Of a DNA stretch of 64,000 nt, positions 20,201-28,698 are shown piece by piece. The stretch covers positions 248,001 to 312,000 of the forward strand of contig NZ_JAKIKU010000007.1 of assembly GCF_023283985.1 (NCBI RefSeq). Reading direction: 5' to 3'. Below the pieces are notes generated by a model. The model was not told the DNA's origin and ran no database searches. It saw only the letters and a list, made by a program, of their open reading frames with translations. How positions within the stretch are numbered: the stretch's first letter is position 1; each line of letters starts with the position of its first letter. Made by a program: the position numbers and the translations under genes. This DNA comes from Shewanella electrodiphila. GTDB lineage: Bacteria; Pseudomonadota; Gammaproteobacteria; Enterobacterales; Shewanellaceae.

Positions 20201-20925
20201 ATTCATCAGACGCATCAATTGATTTAGATCTAGATGGTTTAAATAATCTTGTTGAATACCATAATTTCACTAATCCGGCTGTGTTTGATACCGATGATGA
20301 CCAATTGTCAGATGGTGATGAAGTCAATTTCTACCTGACTAATCCAACGTTAAAAGATACTGATTTAGATGGATTAGAAGACGGAGTTGAAGTGAACACA
20401 ACATTTACCAATCCGTTACTGAGCGATACTGACGGTGACATGTTTAGCGATGGAGCTGAAGTCAATTTATATTTAACTGATCCTAATGATGCAGGGTCTA
20501 TACCTGATGCACTCACCGATTTTACAGAAAACTTTGAGGGGCAACTGAATTTAATTTGGACTGAACCTGTAGATTCAAATGCAAATTGGTCACTGTCTCA
20601 AGATCAAGTGAGTCAAGGTAGTAATAGTTACCGCTCGGGTGATATTGGTGATTCACAGAAAAGTATTACTGAATTTTCTGTACTAGTGACAGATGGAGAA
20701 CTTAGTTTTGATGTGTTAGTACTCTCTGAGCCATGCTGCGATAAATTACGGGTATACCTTAATGATGAATTAATGATTGATTCTACAGCTCAACAATGGA
20801 CTAACTATTTATTAAGTTTAGTTGCCGGTGAAAACACCATTCGTTTTGAGTATTTCAAAGACGGCAGTGTGTCTTCTTTAGAAGATTCTGTTTGGATCGA
20901 TAATATTATTTTTACCCAGCAGTAG
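14236..20925 (+). CDS. Giant calcium-repeat lipoprotein with beta-propeller modules
   Basis: Very large predicted surface lipoprotein (2229 aa). The signal ends in a lipobox (FLLGC, Cys17) followed by a poly-Gly and Pro linker. Residues about 35-195 are thrombospondin type 3-like Asp-rich repeats (DTDGDGIGNNADTDDD), encoded by about 100-bp tandem DNA repeats. Two homologous beta-rich modules follow (about 200-500 and 545-860, sharing motifs such as VLLGSG and VILGSG). Then come DxDxDG repeats (about 870-1110), a PQQ/propeller-like block (1110-1460), more Asp-rich repeats, a jelly-roll-like segment, another propeller-like block (1720-1960), further repeats and a C-terminal beta-sandwich. Calcium binding and an adhesive or matrix role are inferred. 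Confidence 0.8.
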   Translation: MKNTVTITLLMLFLLGCGGGGGESSEPSPQPQPSVDTDSDGLPDDVDKDDDGDGVDDDKDAFPLDASESVDTDGDGIGNNADTDDDNDTVLDDKDAFPLDASESVDTDGDGIGNNADTDDDGDGVHDDQDAFPLDAAESIDTDGDGIGNNADTDDDGDGIVDEEDAFPLDDTESIDTDSDGTGDNADFFPGDASCFAESDGVNEQCFLTWMAIETPSEVEFGNDGLVYLSGPQWGVIHRYDTATEHFLTPIPIALIDSPVMGFVNGHSRLYYSDDDGDISYIDGHELVHFTTLETPANQLVSAGNYLLTLSGHNYYNQEYASFNISAEASEQNNNYFELNSASFAWSDANSKLYHFRDDSAPNDLISTEIDQSTGQITQQVDSPHHGDYVIRPPISVSLDGSKVLLGSGDIYDGNTLEWTGSISSQISDAFWLADNTLVTVESSEEVSYLVRRDAELIVQEYLTFDGDILASFSYDNSSVLIVNTPDRVQIQAFVANDDIDNDGVINTEDAFASNPAFSKDSDNDGFADEVNEGVETDAELLALVDAFPEDSACWLTEHGLNEVCDFNTTVPDFLADDVVSADGVLYLLSAENQKVYTWNTSSESYDNPINLKPLFPSLAAHSANKLAYSAEHQRLYVGFESGEVHSIEPSNTYEVQPFTSLSWSVNGLASVGNYVLAQDSSGAWVSHHIFNQDGVKTDSKDWNYFSHTYAWNSDTSRVYFLRDDTSPNDLHYEEIDQSTGVITSSGDSPYHSSDGISHPVRVSSDNTKVILGSGKIFNASTLEQVADLGLSTTDIRWIGSEIFSLSVTDSSDSVLSVWSGEELRQLGVISFSGMPVALEVIDDDLVVVTEQFQTLSYTNQVVADHDNDGIPGWWEQIYGLDDSNQNDALLDSDNDGISNLIEYSLLTDPTNADSDNDGLSDGDEVNGVQTNPLNSDSDGDGLTDGEEVNDHGTDPLNQDSDADGLNDYVEVATLGTNPLNEDSDADGIPDSWEVANSLNPLLDDTLADADNDGLSNADEFAYGTDPSIIDSDFDNLSDGDEVHVYLTLPMNFDTDDDRMSDGWEVNYGFNPQEDDAQLDFDADGFLNIKEYFYKTNPIDIADIPTASPWSSLQGNASHNGLNVVDIDVDNLSERWTIDIPLNIDLYSDKLMIADNYVLLTGSQIENYGFKELVSFNALDGTTAWQRTYQVDAITPAAYSDGKVYFQTGGHSDSFLRALDINSGDLVFKSAYENQWTRYAAPTIFEDGVYVGGGYYGGVYRFDANSGEEIWFREQDNLYNWTPTVDNNSVYMLDNDLHIIDKENGELVESIAIEDNSINGETAVLGLENDLFLSDNNELIAIDLSTKSIKWNKVAGYADGISVGAGEVYVINHGVINALDSRDGSLLWAWEADNNQFLASNIVVSNSLLFVSDNSMTYALDLDTHQELWSIAKGGMLSLGSEGALYILDHQNRKLTAIDVGGDVDDDGMLDWYEDFYGFDKYFADDALLDADLDGLSNLEEFVSGTSPVNADSDEDGLTDYDELNIHLSNPKNSDTDADGMPDNWEIEQGFNLLDPTDSANDSDGDTITNFEEYWLQTDPNDINSAPHIITSESYSFEDQLIPDSWSMNASLATWYVDDVIASDGTYSLYTNGEADISFMGYFAGNELSFKVQSNCAWASSAFGYDDNIQYVTLSNDWQQHTMLIPRGIHHIYFYNYDNCTLRIDDVQFTPLQSLAESATQYVSQQHNQLSFFDYDNQVTKTVEVPYFSYSARDIEVLDDGRIAVFNGVFAPSLSLYDPERHTWESLTHSGWGIVNNSTYGGIDSLGSNVFVTDMNVGYDNSQGIVKFDLVNQTSEHISGAGYFDLSIGLDGNLYALSGSGIDIYNPNTMELDSSVLVQDSRAVTADGEGNMYLVTWSGDVLKYDVQGVIVETLSINAPLIDININQRNELLITDSNYRLIKTSLSLDSFSVELEHSSSQFISDVPVIDQDLDGMPSWWEHKYGLSDLDSSDASIDLDLDGLNNLVEYHNFTNPAVFDTDDDQLSDGDEVNFYLTNPTLKDTDLDGLEDGVEVNTTFTNPLLSDTDGDMFSDGAEVNLYLTDPNDAGSIPDALTDFTENFEGQLNLIWTEPVDSNANWSLSQDQVSQGSNSYRSGDIGDSQKSITEFSVLVTDGELSFDVLVLSEPCCDKLRVYLNDELMIDSTAQQWTNYLLSLVAGENTIRFEYFKDGSVSSLEDSVWIDNIIFTQQ

Positions 20926-20956
20926 ATTAACCAATTGGTCTACATTAGATAATTTT

Positions 20957-20986
20957 CAAAGCCCAATCTCAGTATTGGGCTTTGTT
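20957..20986 (+). terminator. Rho-independent terminator
   Basis: Perfect 10-bp stem (AAAGCCCAAT with ATTGGGCTTT), six-base loop, then GTT. It lies 32 bp after the giant lipoprotein gene. From here to the next gene (about 335 bp) no other gene is visible. Confidence 0.8.
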
Positions 20987-21321
20987 ATATCAATTTATAA
21001 GTTTTTTCATTGCCATGAACATGATGTTTACAGTTAATGCAGAGTATGGTCTTTCGAATAACTAATAATGTATAGGTTTTAAGGACATGTTGCCGATACT
21101 GTTTTATTTTTAGTGTTTCATAAAAGCTCTCATTCTTTGTTGACGATCTCGGTCTAGATAATACTAAACTCTTACGACTATTCTACACCTTGACTTTGCC
21201 TACCTCATAAGTGATTATCGATGGCTAATTAAATCGTAACTGTTAACAAAAAGTTATTAATAAACAAAGGTTTTTAATCATATCCTAATATTAGGGCGTG
21301 ATTAAAATCAAGGGGAAGGCT

Positions 21322-22245
21322 ATGTTTCATCGTGCATTAGTTTTAGCGATATTATTAATATTGCCATCTGCGGTTCAAGCAGAAAACTATTCAATAGGTA
21401 CAGGTGGCCAAAGTGGTATTTACTACCCATTTGGTGGTGCGTTAGCGAAAGTGTGGTCTGATAAAGTCCCAGAGGTTAATGTGAAAGCAGAGGTGACAGC
21501 CGCTTCTGTTGAAAATACCATTAAAGTGGTTCGCGGCGATATGATTGCTGGGATCGCGATGGGCAATGTTGTGCTTGATGCTTATAAAGGTGAAGGTAAG
21601 TTCAGAAGTGCTATGCCTGTGAATACCTTATTTGCACTATATCCAAATTTAGTTCACGCAATCAGTCTTGAAAAGTCTGGTATTACTTCACTAGCCGACC
21701 TTAAAGGTAAGCGTATTTCTTTAGGCGCTCCTGCCAGTGGTACAGCGGTGACCTCTGCTGCATTACTTGAGTCTATTGGTATTGATGTGAAAAAAGACAT
21801 CACAGCGGTGTACCTAAACTATTCAGAAACGACCAATGCATTAGCCAATGGCCAAATTGATGCTGGCTTTATTGTTGGCGGGCAAGGTGTTGGCGCGGTT
21901 ACTCAAGTGGCGTTAACCCATAAAGTGAGCATTATTCCTGTATCGGCAGATGAAAGTGCCTCTTTCATTGATAAAAACCCTGCTTACAGTAATTACACCA
22001 TTCCTGCTGATGTATACAACAATGTAGGCGCAGTGCCGACATTAAGTGTGTGGAACGTGATTGTAGTTAGCGCCAAAATGAGCGATGAAATGGCGTTTAA
22101 TTTAACTAAAGCAGCTTTTGAGAACATGTCAGAAGTGCAAAAAGTGGTTAAGGTTGCAGAAGCGACAACACCTGAAAATGCTGAACGACTACAAGGTGTG
22201 CCATTACATCCAGGTGCGCAAAAGTATTTAGATAGCATTAAGTAA
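21322..22245 (+). CDS. TAXI-family TRAP transporter solute-binding protein
   Basis: Periplasmic substrate-binding subunit of a TAXI-TRAP transporter (about 307 aa). A signal peptide ending AVQA is followed by the family's typical start, YSIGTGGQSGIYYPFGGALA. The middle contains LKGKRISLGAPASGTAVTS. The ATG at 21322 is chosen because GGGGAAGG lies just upstream. The GTG at 21298 has no such site. The fused TRAP permease follows after a hairpin. Substrate unknown. TAXI proteins of known function bind glutamate or other carboxylates. Confidence 0.9.
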   Translation: MFHRALVLAILLILPSAVQAENYSIGTGGQSGIYYPFGGALAKVWSDKVPEVNVKAEVTAASVENTIKVVRGDMIAGIAMGNVVLDAYKGEGKFRSAMPVNTLFALYPNLVHAISLEKSGITSLADLKGKRISLGAPASGTAVTSAALLESIGIDVKKDITAVYLNYSETTNALANGQIDAGFIVGGQGVGAVTQVALTHKVSIIPVSADESASFIDKNPAYSNYTIPADVYNNVGAVPTLSVWNVIVVSAKMSDEMAFNLTKAAFENMSEVQKVVKVAEATTPENAERLQGVPLHPGAQKYLDSIK

Positions 22246-22297
22246 ATTAACTTAGTTTTCTAGGTCGTTATAACACCTTTAGGTGAACGTGAAAAAG

Positions 22298-22326
22298 ACA
22301 AAGGCAACGTAATGTTGCCTTTGTAT
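22298..22326 (+). terminator. Intergenic hairpin between TRAP genes
   Basis: Perfect 11-bp stem (ACAAAGGCAAC with GTTGCCTTTGT) and five-base loop between the binding-protein and permease genes. No long T-run follows, so it may be a partial terminator giving more binding protein than permease, or an mRNA stabiliser. Confidence 0.65.
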
Positions 22327-22378
22327 ATTTAGGTCATTGATTGTGGCTTAACTCAATCATTGGCACAGAGGAAAAACT

Positions 22379-24337
22379 ATGACCCAAGAACAAGGCAAAA
22401 AAGCCGAGCAGTATGTGAGTGGGGATAATGAGCAACAGGTCGATATTGACGCAGGTGTTGCCAGCGCTCTTCCTTATGAAAGAACCGTTAAAATTATTGG
22501 CTACACTACGCTAGTTATCGCAGTACTCTTATCATCATTTCAAATCTGGCAAGGTATTACCTCAACGATATCAGCAACCTATTTTCGCCCCGTTCATTTG
22601 TGTTGGGTGTTGATTCTGATTTTTTTACATTATCCATTAGTTAAAAATCGTCGTAAAAAAGGCTATATGCTTGGCAGGGTATTTGATCTTGCGTTGTGTG
22701 GCGTGACCGTGTTTGCCGGTTATCGGATGTCGATTTTTGACTATAACGATATTGACCATTTGCTTTATGGTTTAGGTACAGCCGACTTAGTCGCAGGTAG
22801 TGCATTATTACTCTTATTATTAGAAGGTTGTCGACGTACCGTCGGTTGGGTGATGGTGCTGATTGCTGGCGTATTTTTAGCTTATAGTGGCTTTGGTGAT
22901 CTCTTGCCAGGAGCAATGGCGACTAAGGCGTATTCACTACAAGAGTTGATTCAATTCCAAATCTATTCTGCTAATGGTGTCTTCGGTTCTGCTTTGGGTA
23001 TTGCGGCGACAACCGTGTTTATTTTTGTGCTGTTCGGTGCATTTTTAGAGGTCACTGGCGCAGGTAAATTCTTTATTGATTTAGCTTTTTCAATTGCAGG
23101 TAAATATCGCGGCGGCCCTGCAAAAGCGGCTGTATTGGCATCTGCTGGATTAGGTTCAATTTCAGGTTCGGCAATTGCAAACACAGTGACCACTGGCGCA
23201 GTGACGATTCCAATGATGAAAAAACTGGGCTATACACCTGAGCAGTCTGCTGGGATTGAAGCCTCGGCTTCAACAGGTGGTCAAATTATGCCGCCGATTA
23301 TGGGCGCTGGTGCGTTTGTGATGGCGCAGTTTACTGGTGTGCCTTACAGTGAAATCATGTTGGCATCCATTGCACCTGCCATTTTGTATTTCTTCTGTAC
23401 CTTACTTTATGTGCATTTAATGGCGTGCAAGTTGAACCTAAAAGCGGCGAGTCGCACTGAGGCCATCATTGAGGTAATGAAACACGGCGCTCATCACCTT
23501 ATTCCGCTCGCTATCATCACGTCATTATTGATGATGGCATACTCACCATTGCTGGTAGGGGTTGCAGGCTGCGCGGCTATTTTAGTGACAGCAGCACTGC
23601 GTAAACACAGCCGAATAGGTCTTAAAAAGTTTATCGAAGGCATGAAAAATGGCGCGTTATTAGCGCTACCAATTTCAGTTGCCTGTGGCGCCGCTGGCAT
23701 CATTGTTGGTGTAGTAGGGCAAACCGGTATTGGGCTGCAGTTTACTCAATTTGTAATGGACTTTTCGGGCGGTTACATGCTGGTGGCGCTTGGGTTAATT
23801 AGCATAGTGGCATTAGTGTTAGGCATGGGATTACCTGTGACTGCAGCTTATATTGTTCTTGCAGTAATGGCAGTGCCAATGTTGGGTGACTTTGGTTTGC
23901 CATTATTAACAGCGCACTTAATTGTGTTCTGGTTATCGCAAACTTCAAATGTAACCCCACCGATTGCGCTGGCTGCATTTGCGGGAGCTGGGGTGGCAAA
24001 TGCCAACCCAATGAAGTCATCTGTTGAGGCATTTAAGCTAGCAGGTGGCTTGTTCATAATCCCAATTATGATGGCCTATACCGATTTGCTTAATCCTGAT
24101 GCAGGCATGATGGCATTTACCTTCGCGATTATTCAGACCGCTAGCATTATCGTGGCTATTGCGATATCGATTGAAGGTTACCTTTTACGTCCGCTTTCAA
24201 CGGTTGAACGACTGGTTGCAATCGCCACTGTCCCTTGGGTGTTGTTTAATCCATTTGGCACAGGCGTTATTGGTGTGGCGGTGGTGCTGGGATTATTGGC
24301 CGTACAATGGAAAACGCAAGATAAAGCAGCGATTTAG
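22379..24337 (+). CDS. TRAP transporter fused permease (DctQM type)
   Basis: Inner-membrane TRAP permease (652 aa) with the small 4TM and large 12TM subunits fused, as is usual for TAXI-TRAP systems. It drives sodium- or proton-coupled uptake together with the upstream binding protein. Conserved segments include GGPAKAAVLASAGLGSISGS, ASTGGQIMPPIMGAGAFVMA and SNVTPPIALAAFAGA. The N-terminal 40 residues are soluble. GAGGAAAAA lies before the ATG. The gene ends in a shared bidirectional terminator. Confidence 0.92.
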   Translation: MTQEQGKKAEQYVSGDNEQQVDIDAGVASALPYERTVKIIGYTTLVIAVLLSSFQIWQGITSTISATYFRPVHLCWVLILIFLHYPLVKNRRKKGYMLGRVFDLALCGVTVFAGYRMSIFDYNDIDHLLYGLGTADLVAGSALLLLLLEGCRRTVGWVMVLIAGVFLAYSGFGDLLPGAMATKAYSLQELIQFQIYSANGVFGSALGIAATTVFIFVLFGAFLEVTGAGKFFIDLAFSIAGKYRGGPAKAAVLASAGLGSISGSAIANTVTTGAVTIPMMKKLGYTPEQSAGIEASASTGGQIMPPIMGAGAFVMAQFTGVPYSEIMLASIAPAILYFFCTLLYVHLMACKLNLKAASRTEAIIEVMKHGAHHLIPLAIITSLLMMAYSPLLVGVAGCAAILVTAALRKHSRIGLKKFIEGMKNGALLALPISVACGAAGIIVGVVGQTGIGLQFTQFVMDFSGGYMLVALGLISIVALVLGMGLPVTAAYIVLAVMAVPMLGDFGLPLLTAHLIVFWLSQTSNVTPPIALAAFAGAGVANANPMKSSVEAFKLAGGLFIIPIMMAYTDLLNPDAGMMAFTFAIIQTASIIVAIAISIEGYLLRPLSTVERLVAIATVPWVLFNPFGTGVIGVAVVLGLLAVQWKTQDKAAI

Positions 24338-24352
24338 TATTGCTTGTTAACA

Positions 24353-24390
24353 AAAAATAGGTTTAGCTTGAACGGCTAAACCTATTTTTA
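24353..24390. terminator. Bidirectional terminator
   Basis: Perfect 15-bp stem (AAAAATAGGTTTAGC with GCTAAACCTATTTTT) with a seven-base loop. A-run on one side and T-run on the other suit both the TRAP permease gene and the convergent pilin gene. Confidence 0.88.
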
Positions 24391-24413
24391 TCTACATAAA
24401 ACCACATCGGTGG

Positions 24414-24950
24414 CTAACAACCTGAAATATCAACCGTTAACGTATAAGTGGTATCTGAGCCATTGGTGCCAGTTGGTTCAATATAACGAACATGACAGTT
24501 TATCGTTTCATCATCTAAATCATAACCATAGCGAACATTAGACGAACCAACTTCAACATTAGGTGTACAGGTTCCATTACCAAAACAGAAATCAATTTCA
24601 GAGCCTATTTCCAACATTTGTGGTAAGCCGCCACCCGCATTTTTACCAAATGCTTCTGGATAGCCAAGCTTCATCTCAATCACTTCACCATTGTAATCAA
24701 TCACACTGCGGTCGTCTTTTTCAACGCCATCAATGGCTGCCTGTGAGTAGGCTAAATACAGTGATGATTGTATTGCCGCTTTAACACCTTGAACGATAGA
24801 GATTTTGGCATCACTTTGTAAGTTGATGAACTTTGGCGCTGCAACGACTGCTAAAATACCAAGAATTATAATCACCACCACTAACTCAATCAGGGTAAAG
24901 CCTTTGCCAGTTTTGCGTTGTGTGAGTGACTTATTTGTATTGAATAACAT
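24414..24950 (-). CDS. MSHA-like type IV prepilin
   Basis: Type IVa pilin-like protein (178 aa). A basic leader of about 17 residues ends at the prepilin peptidase site [25 protein letters not shown], then NLQSDAK, which is typical of MshA and related pilins of Shewanella and Vibrio. The C-terminal part has Cys pairs (CFGNGTC and CHV...SGC) likely forming the disulfide loop. No other msh genes are adjacent, so this is a solitary or minor pilin gene. Adhesion or biofilm function is inferred. Confidence 0.82.
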   Translation of the reverse strand: MLFNTNKSLTQRKTGKGFTLIELVVVIIILGILAVVAAPKFINLQSDAKISIVQGVKAAIQSSLYLAYSQAAIDGVEKDDRSVIDYNGEVIEMKLGYPEAFGKNAGGGLPQMLEIGSEIDFCFGNGTCTPNVEVGSSNVRYGYDLDDETINCHVRYIEPTGTNGSDTTYTLTVDISGC

Positions 24951-25685
24951 TCCTTGTCTTTGATGTGAATGATGCTGTGAACTTCTAATTTGGGGAAATG
25001 AACCAAGTCTGTTCGTTTCTGAAAAATGACAGTTGAAGTATCAGTTTATATTTTGAATATTGTAAGCTGTTAATATTAATAGTACTAACATTAGTAATTA
25101 CTAATGTGGTGGTAAAACACAAATAAGCTTAAGTAAAATATTGACTAAAGGAATAATATCACCATCAATATGGCATCATTTACGTGGTTTCTTTCGTTTT
25201 TTTAATCGGTACTAATCGATTAAAACTGTTATCTACAGGTTTCTTTTCGTGATGAACGTTGATTGATACCGTAAATCTAAAGGTGATTAGTTTTGTTATT
25301 TAACTTAATCATTTATAACTTCATCTTAAAGAACCTGTTTCGACAGTCATAATATTGTCATTTTCAGTCAATATAGACTGTCTATTTTAGGTCAGATGTA
25401 GGTCTATTTTTAAGTTTTTCACCTGAGTTTTAGTTTATTTTTCCTCCAGTCGCCCCCTCTAAAGTTGTACCAAACGTTACCTCAGTAAAATAATTGTTAA
25501 TAATGTGACAATAAAAATCAAGCCGTATCAAGTTGTAAGTCATTGTCTCTATTCGATTTTAATATTTACTTCATGTTAATGAAATGTTGTTGTCATTTTT
25601 ACGCAGTCTTTTTGTCATTTTTGAGGGTTAGTTTGTCGTCCAGCCGAATTACTTAACACGCTTAAATCCGTCCTCGGAGATGACA
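24951..25685. other. Long regulatory intergenic region
   Basis: 735 bp without a credible gene between the divergent pilin and lipoprotein genes. It holds several inverted repeats: a perfect 20-bp palindrome at 25088-25107; an 8-bp inverted repeat with 8-bp spacer at 25201-25224 (TTTAATCG with CGATTAAA); and a longer imperfect hairpin at 25342-25382 with GACAGTC and GACTGTC at its ends. These are candidate operators or 5'-leader structures. Confidence 0.55.
25088..25107. promoter_or_regulatory. Perfect 20-bp palindrome
   Basis: ACATTAGTAA followed directly by its reverse complement TTACTAATGT. It lies about 140 bp upstream of the pilin start and 580 bp upstream of the lipoprotein start, so it is more likely an operator for the pilin gene. 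The binding protein is unknown. Confidence 0.5.
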
Positions 25686-28514
25686 ATGGAACTGAAAAAC
25701 ATTTTTAAACTTAATGCTGTATCTGCTGCACTTTCTGCAACTTTGCTACTTGCTGGTTGTGGTGGTGACATTAATATCGATACAGGTTCAGACGGTGAAA
25801 CGCCAACTAACCCAGGTCCTACAACTCCTGACATTTCAGATCAGGAAGCTGCTTACGGTGGTTTTGCTGAGAAGAGTGCAACTATTGCAGCAATCGACGG
25901 TAAAGAAGTTTGGGTATTGTCAGGCACATTAGCACCTTCTACTGCTGCATCGACAGTGAATGTTGGCGGCCAAGATGGTGACAATATTATTCTTGGTAAC
26001 GATGTTGTTTGGATGCTAGATGGCGCAGTTATCGCTGGTAGCGATAAAGCCGATTCAGTTGAATTATCTATCATGCCTGGCACTAAAATTGTGGGTGGCA
26101 GTGAGTCTTACCTAGTGATTAGTCGTGACTCTAAAATCATGGCAGAAGGTTCAGAAGATGAACCTATCGTATTTACATCACTTGAATCTGCATTGGGTCA
26201 AGAAGGTCAAGCGGGTCAATGGGGCGGCTTAGTTGTTTTAGGTAACGCACCAGTTAACTCATGCCCTGATTTAACCAGTTGTGATGCTGCATTTGAAGTA
26301 GGAAGTCACAGCTACGGTGGTGATGACACTGAAGATAATTCAGGTGTTATCCAATATGTTCGCGTTGAGTTCGGTGGTTTTAAAATCAACGATACACAAG
26401 AAATGAACGGTATCAGCTTTGCAGCAGTCGGTGCGGGCACAACTGTTGACCATATCCAAATTCATAAAAATAACGATGACGGTGTTGAGTTCTGGGGCGG
26501 TAACGTATCGCTTTCTCACGTTGTGTTAACTGAAAACTTTGATGATTCTTTAGACTGGACAAACGGTTGGCAAGGTAGCGCGCAACACGTATATATCCGT
26601 CAAGAAGATAACGGTTCTAACCGTGGTATTGAAGCTGACAGTAACAGCAGCGCAGACGCAGAACCTCAATCTCGTCCAACTTTAGCTAACTTTACTATTC
26701 AAGTGGCTAATGGCACTAACAGTGGCGGCGATGATGCTGAAGGTATCTTATTCCGTAAAGGCACTGCAGTAGACGCTTACAACATGCTGGTTAAAGGTGA
26801 TGTGGCATCTGGCGAGTGTTTAGAAGTGAATGATGACAACACAGTTATTACTGCAGAAGCTGGCAACTTAAACATGCAAAACAGCTTAATCGACTGTGTT
26901 GAGCCGTTTAAAAATGCAAAACCAGATGCTGATGAAGGTCGTGAACTTGCACTTGACGTTGAGCAATGGTTCCTTGAACAAGAAGGTAACCTAGCGGGTG
27001 CATCTGACCTAACTGGTTACATGCCTAACTCATCTTCAGTGGCATTAACTGGCGGTGCAGCAGATTTAGCTAACATGGATGACCGTTTAATGGATGCTGA
27101 GTATATCGGTGCATTCGACGGTACAACTGATTGGACTACGGGCTGGACAACTGCGATTCATGAAGACGCAGCGCCAGCGCCAACTGAATTACCAGTATTA
27201 ACATCTTGCCCAGTTGGCACAACTGCAGAAGATGTGGTTGCAGGCCTTTATAAAGATGACAGCGTGACTTTAGTCTGTTCAATCGAAGGTAACATCACCA
27301 CGAATACAACACTGCTTGCTGGTCAAAACGTGATGTACAAAGTGGATGGCGGTGCAGTGGTTGTTGGTGGTGATAAAACTGACTCAGCGACATTAGCCAT
27401 TCAAGCTGGTACTCAGTTATTTGCAACAGATAACAGCTACATCGCGATTAGCCGTGGTTCAAAAATCATGGCTCAAGGTAGTGCTGAACATCCAATCGTG
27501 ATGACTTCGCAGCAAGATGTGATTGCGGGTGCAGAAGGTGAGCGTGGCCAATGGGGTGGTTTAGTACTTCTTGGTAACGGAGAAACCAATACTTGTCCTG
27601 ATAAAGATGCATGTGATGCTTCATTCGAAGTGGGCGATTTCCCATACGGCGGTAACGACAATGCTGATAACAGCGGTCAAATCAGCTATGTGGTAGTTAA
27701 GTATGCTGGCTTTAAAGTGAACGATACTCAAGAAATGAACGGTATCTCATTTGCGGCAGTAGGTAGCGGTACGCAAGTTGACCATATCCAAGTTCACGCT
27801 AATGGCGATGATGGTGTTGAGTTCTGGGGCGGTGCAGTCAACCTTAAATATGTTTACTTAACTGACAACTTCGATGACAGCTTAGATTGGACTAATGGCT
27901 GGCAGGGTAAAGCACAATATGTGTATATCACTCATGAAGATGGTCAAGCAAACCGTGGTTTTGAAGGTGATAGCCATAAAGGAACTGACGATACACCAGT
28001 GTCTAACCCAACTATCTCTAACGTGACCATCCTTCCAGGTACTGACATTGAAAATGCCAGTGGCGACAAAGGTGAAGGGATTATCCTTCGTGTTGCTACA
28101 GCAGCGTCAATCCACAACCTATTGATTCAAGGTCGTAAAGGTTCAACTTCGGAGACTGAATCAGGTGAGTGTCTAGAGCTAGACGGTACGTATGCCGGTC
28201 TTGTTGACAATGTTAATGATGGTTCATTAATGATTTCTCACTCAGTAATCGATTGTAACGAGCCATTTAAATACAGCTCAGATAATGATGCGACAACTGA
28301 TGCGGTTGGTACCGAAGAGTGGTTCTTAGCGCAAACAGGTAACTCTGCACAAGAAGTCACATTAACAGATGGCATGCCAGCAGGTACTGACACCGTGTTA
28401 CTGGGTACTGGTCTTGATATGAGCACGACTGATACTTTCTTCGAATCAACTGATTATATCGGTGCATTCGATGGCCAGACTGACTGGCGTGAAGGTTGGG
28501 CATTTATCAAGTAA
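25686..28514 (+). CDS. Two-repeat beta-helix-like lipoprotein next to TonB receptor
   Basis: Outer-membrane lipoprotein candidate (942 aa; lipobox LLLAGC, Cys25, then GGD). The protein is an internal duplication: residues about 50-500 and 505-940 share strings such as NDTQEMNGISFAAVG, DGVEFWGG, FDDSLDWTNGWQG and SKIMAQGS/SKIMAEGS. Short repeated beta-strands suggest a right-handed beta-helix. The ATG at 25686 has GGAG at good spacing. It is followed by a TonB-dependent receptor gene on the same strand, so the pair may act together in uptake, much as surface lipoproteins pair with receptors in other phyla. The ligand is unknown. Confidence 0.7.
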   Translation: MELKNIFKLNAVSAALSATLLLAGCGGDINIDTGSDGETPTNPGPTTPDISDQEAAYGGFAEKSATIAAIDGKEVWVLSGTLAPSTAASTVNVGGQDGDNIILGNDVVWMLDGAVIAGSDKADSVELSIMPGTKIVGGSESYLVISRDSKIMAEGSEDEPIVFTSLESALGQEGQAGQWGGLVVLGNAPVNSCPDLTSCDAAFEVGSHSYGGDDTEDNSGVIQYVRVEFGGFKINDTQEMNGISFAAVGAGTTVDHIQIHKNNDDGVEFWGGNVSLSHVVLTENFDDSLDWTNGWQGSAQHVYIRQEDNGSNRGIEADSNSSADAEPQSRPTLANFTIQVANGTNSGGDDAEGILFRKGTAVDAYNMLVKGDVASGECLEVNDDNTVITAEAGNLNMQNSLIDCVEPFKNAKPDADEGRELALDVEQWFLEQEGNLAGASDLTGYMPNSSSVALTGGAADLANMDDRLMDAEYIGAFDGTTDWTTGWTTAIHEDAAPAPTELPVLTSCPVGTTAEDVVAGLYKDDSVTLVCSIEGNITTNTTLLAGQNVMYKVDGGAVVVGGDKTDSATLAIQAGTQLFATDNSYIAISRGSKIMAQGSAEHPIVMTSQQDVIAGAEGERGQWGGLVLLGNGETNTCPDKDACDASFEVGDFPYGGNDNADNSGQISYVVVKYAGFKVNDTQEMNGISFAAVGSGTQVDHIQVHANGDDGVEFWGGAVNLKYVYLTDNFDDSLDWTNGWQGKAQYVYITHEDGQANRGFEGDSHKGTDDTPVSNPTISNVTILPGTDIENASGDKGEGIILRVATAASIHNLLIQGRKGSTSETESGECLELDGTYAGLVDNVNDGSLMISHSVIDCNEPFKYSSDNDATTDAVGTEEWFLAQTGNSAQEVTLTDGMPAGTDTVLLGTGLDMSTTDTFFESTDYIGAFDGQTDWREGWAFIK

Positions 28515-28526
28515 ATCTGCCCTGAT

Positions 28527-28583
28527 AATGCCAGCAAGCAGTGCTTGCTGGCATTAATTAAAACCCTTATCTCAGGGTTTTAG
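28527..28583 (+). terminator. Double hairpin between lipoprotein and TonB receptor genes
   Basis: First a perfect 13-bp stem (AATGCCAGCAAGC and its complement) with a three-base AGT loop, then a second stem AAAACCC/GGGTTTT. The tandem hairpins may end most transcription or set the ratio of lipoprotein to receptor. Confidence 0.75.
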
Positions 28584-28698
28584 TAAGTGATATTGAGTCA
28601 ATAAGACAATACTTTCTGCCTCGTCTGTGTAAGCCATGTAAATAGAGTTTCCCAAGACGAAGGCGCAACCTGAACTGTGTACAGGATTGAAAAACGCT

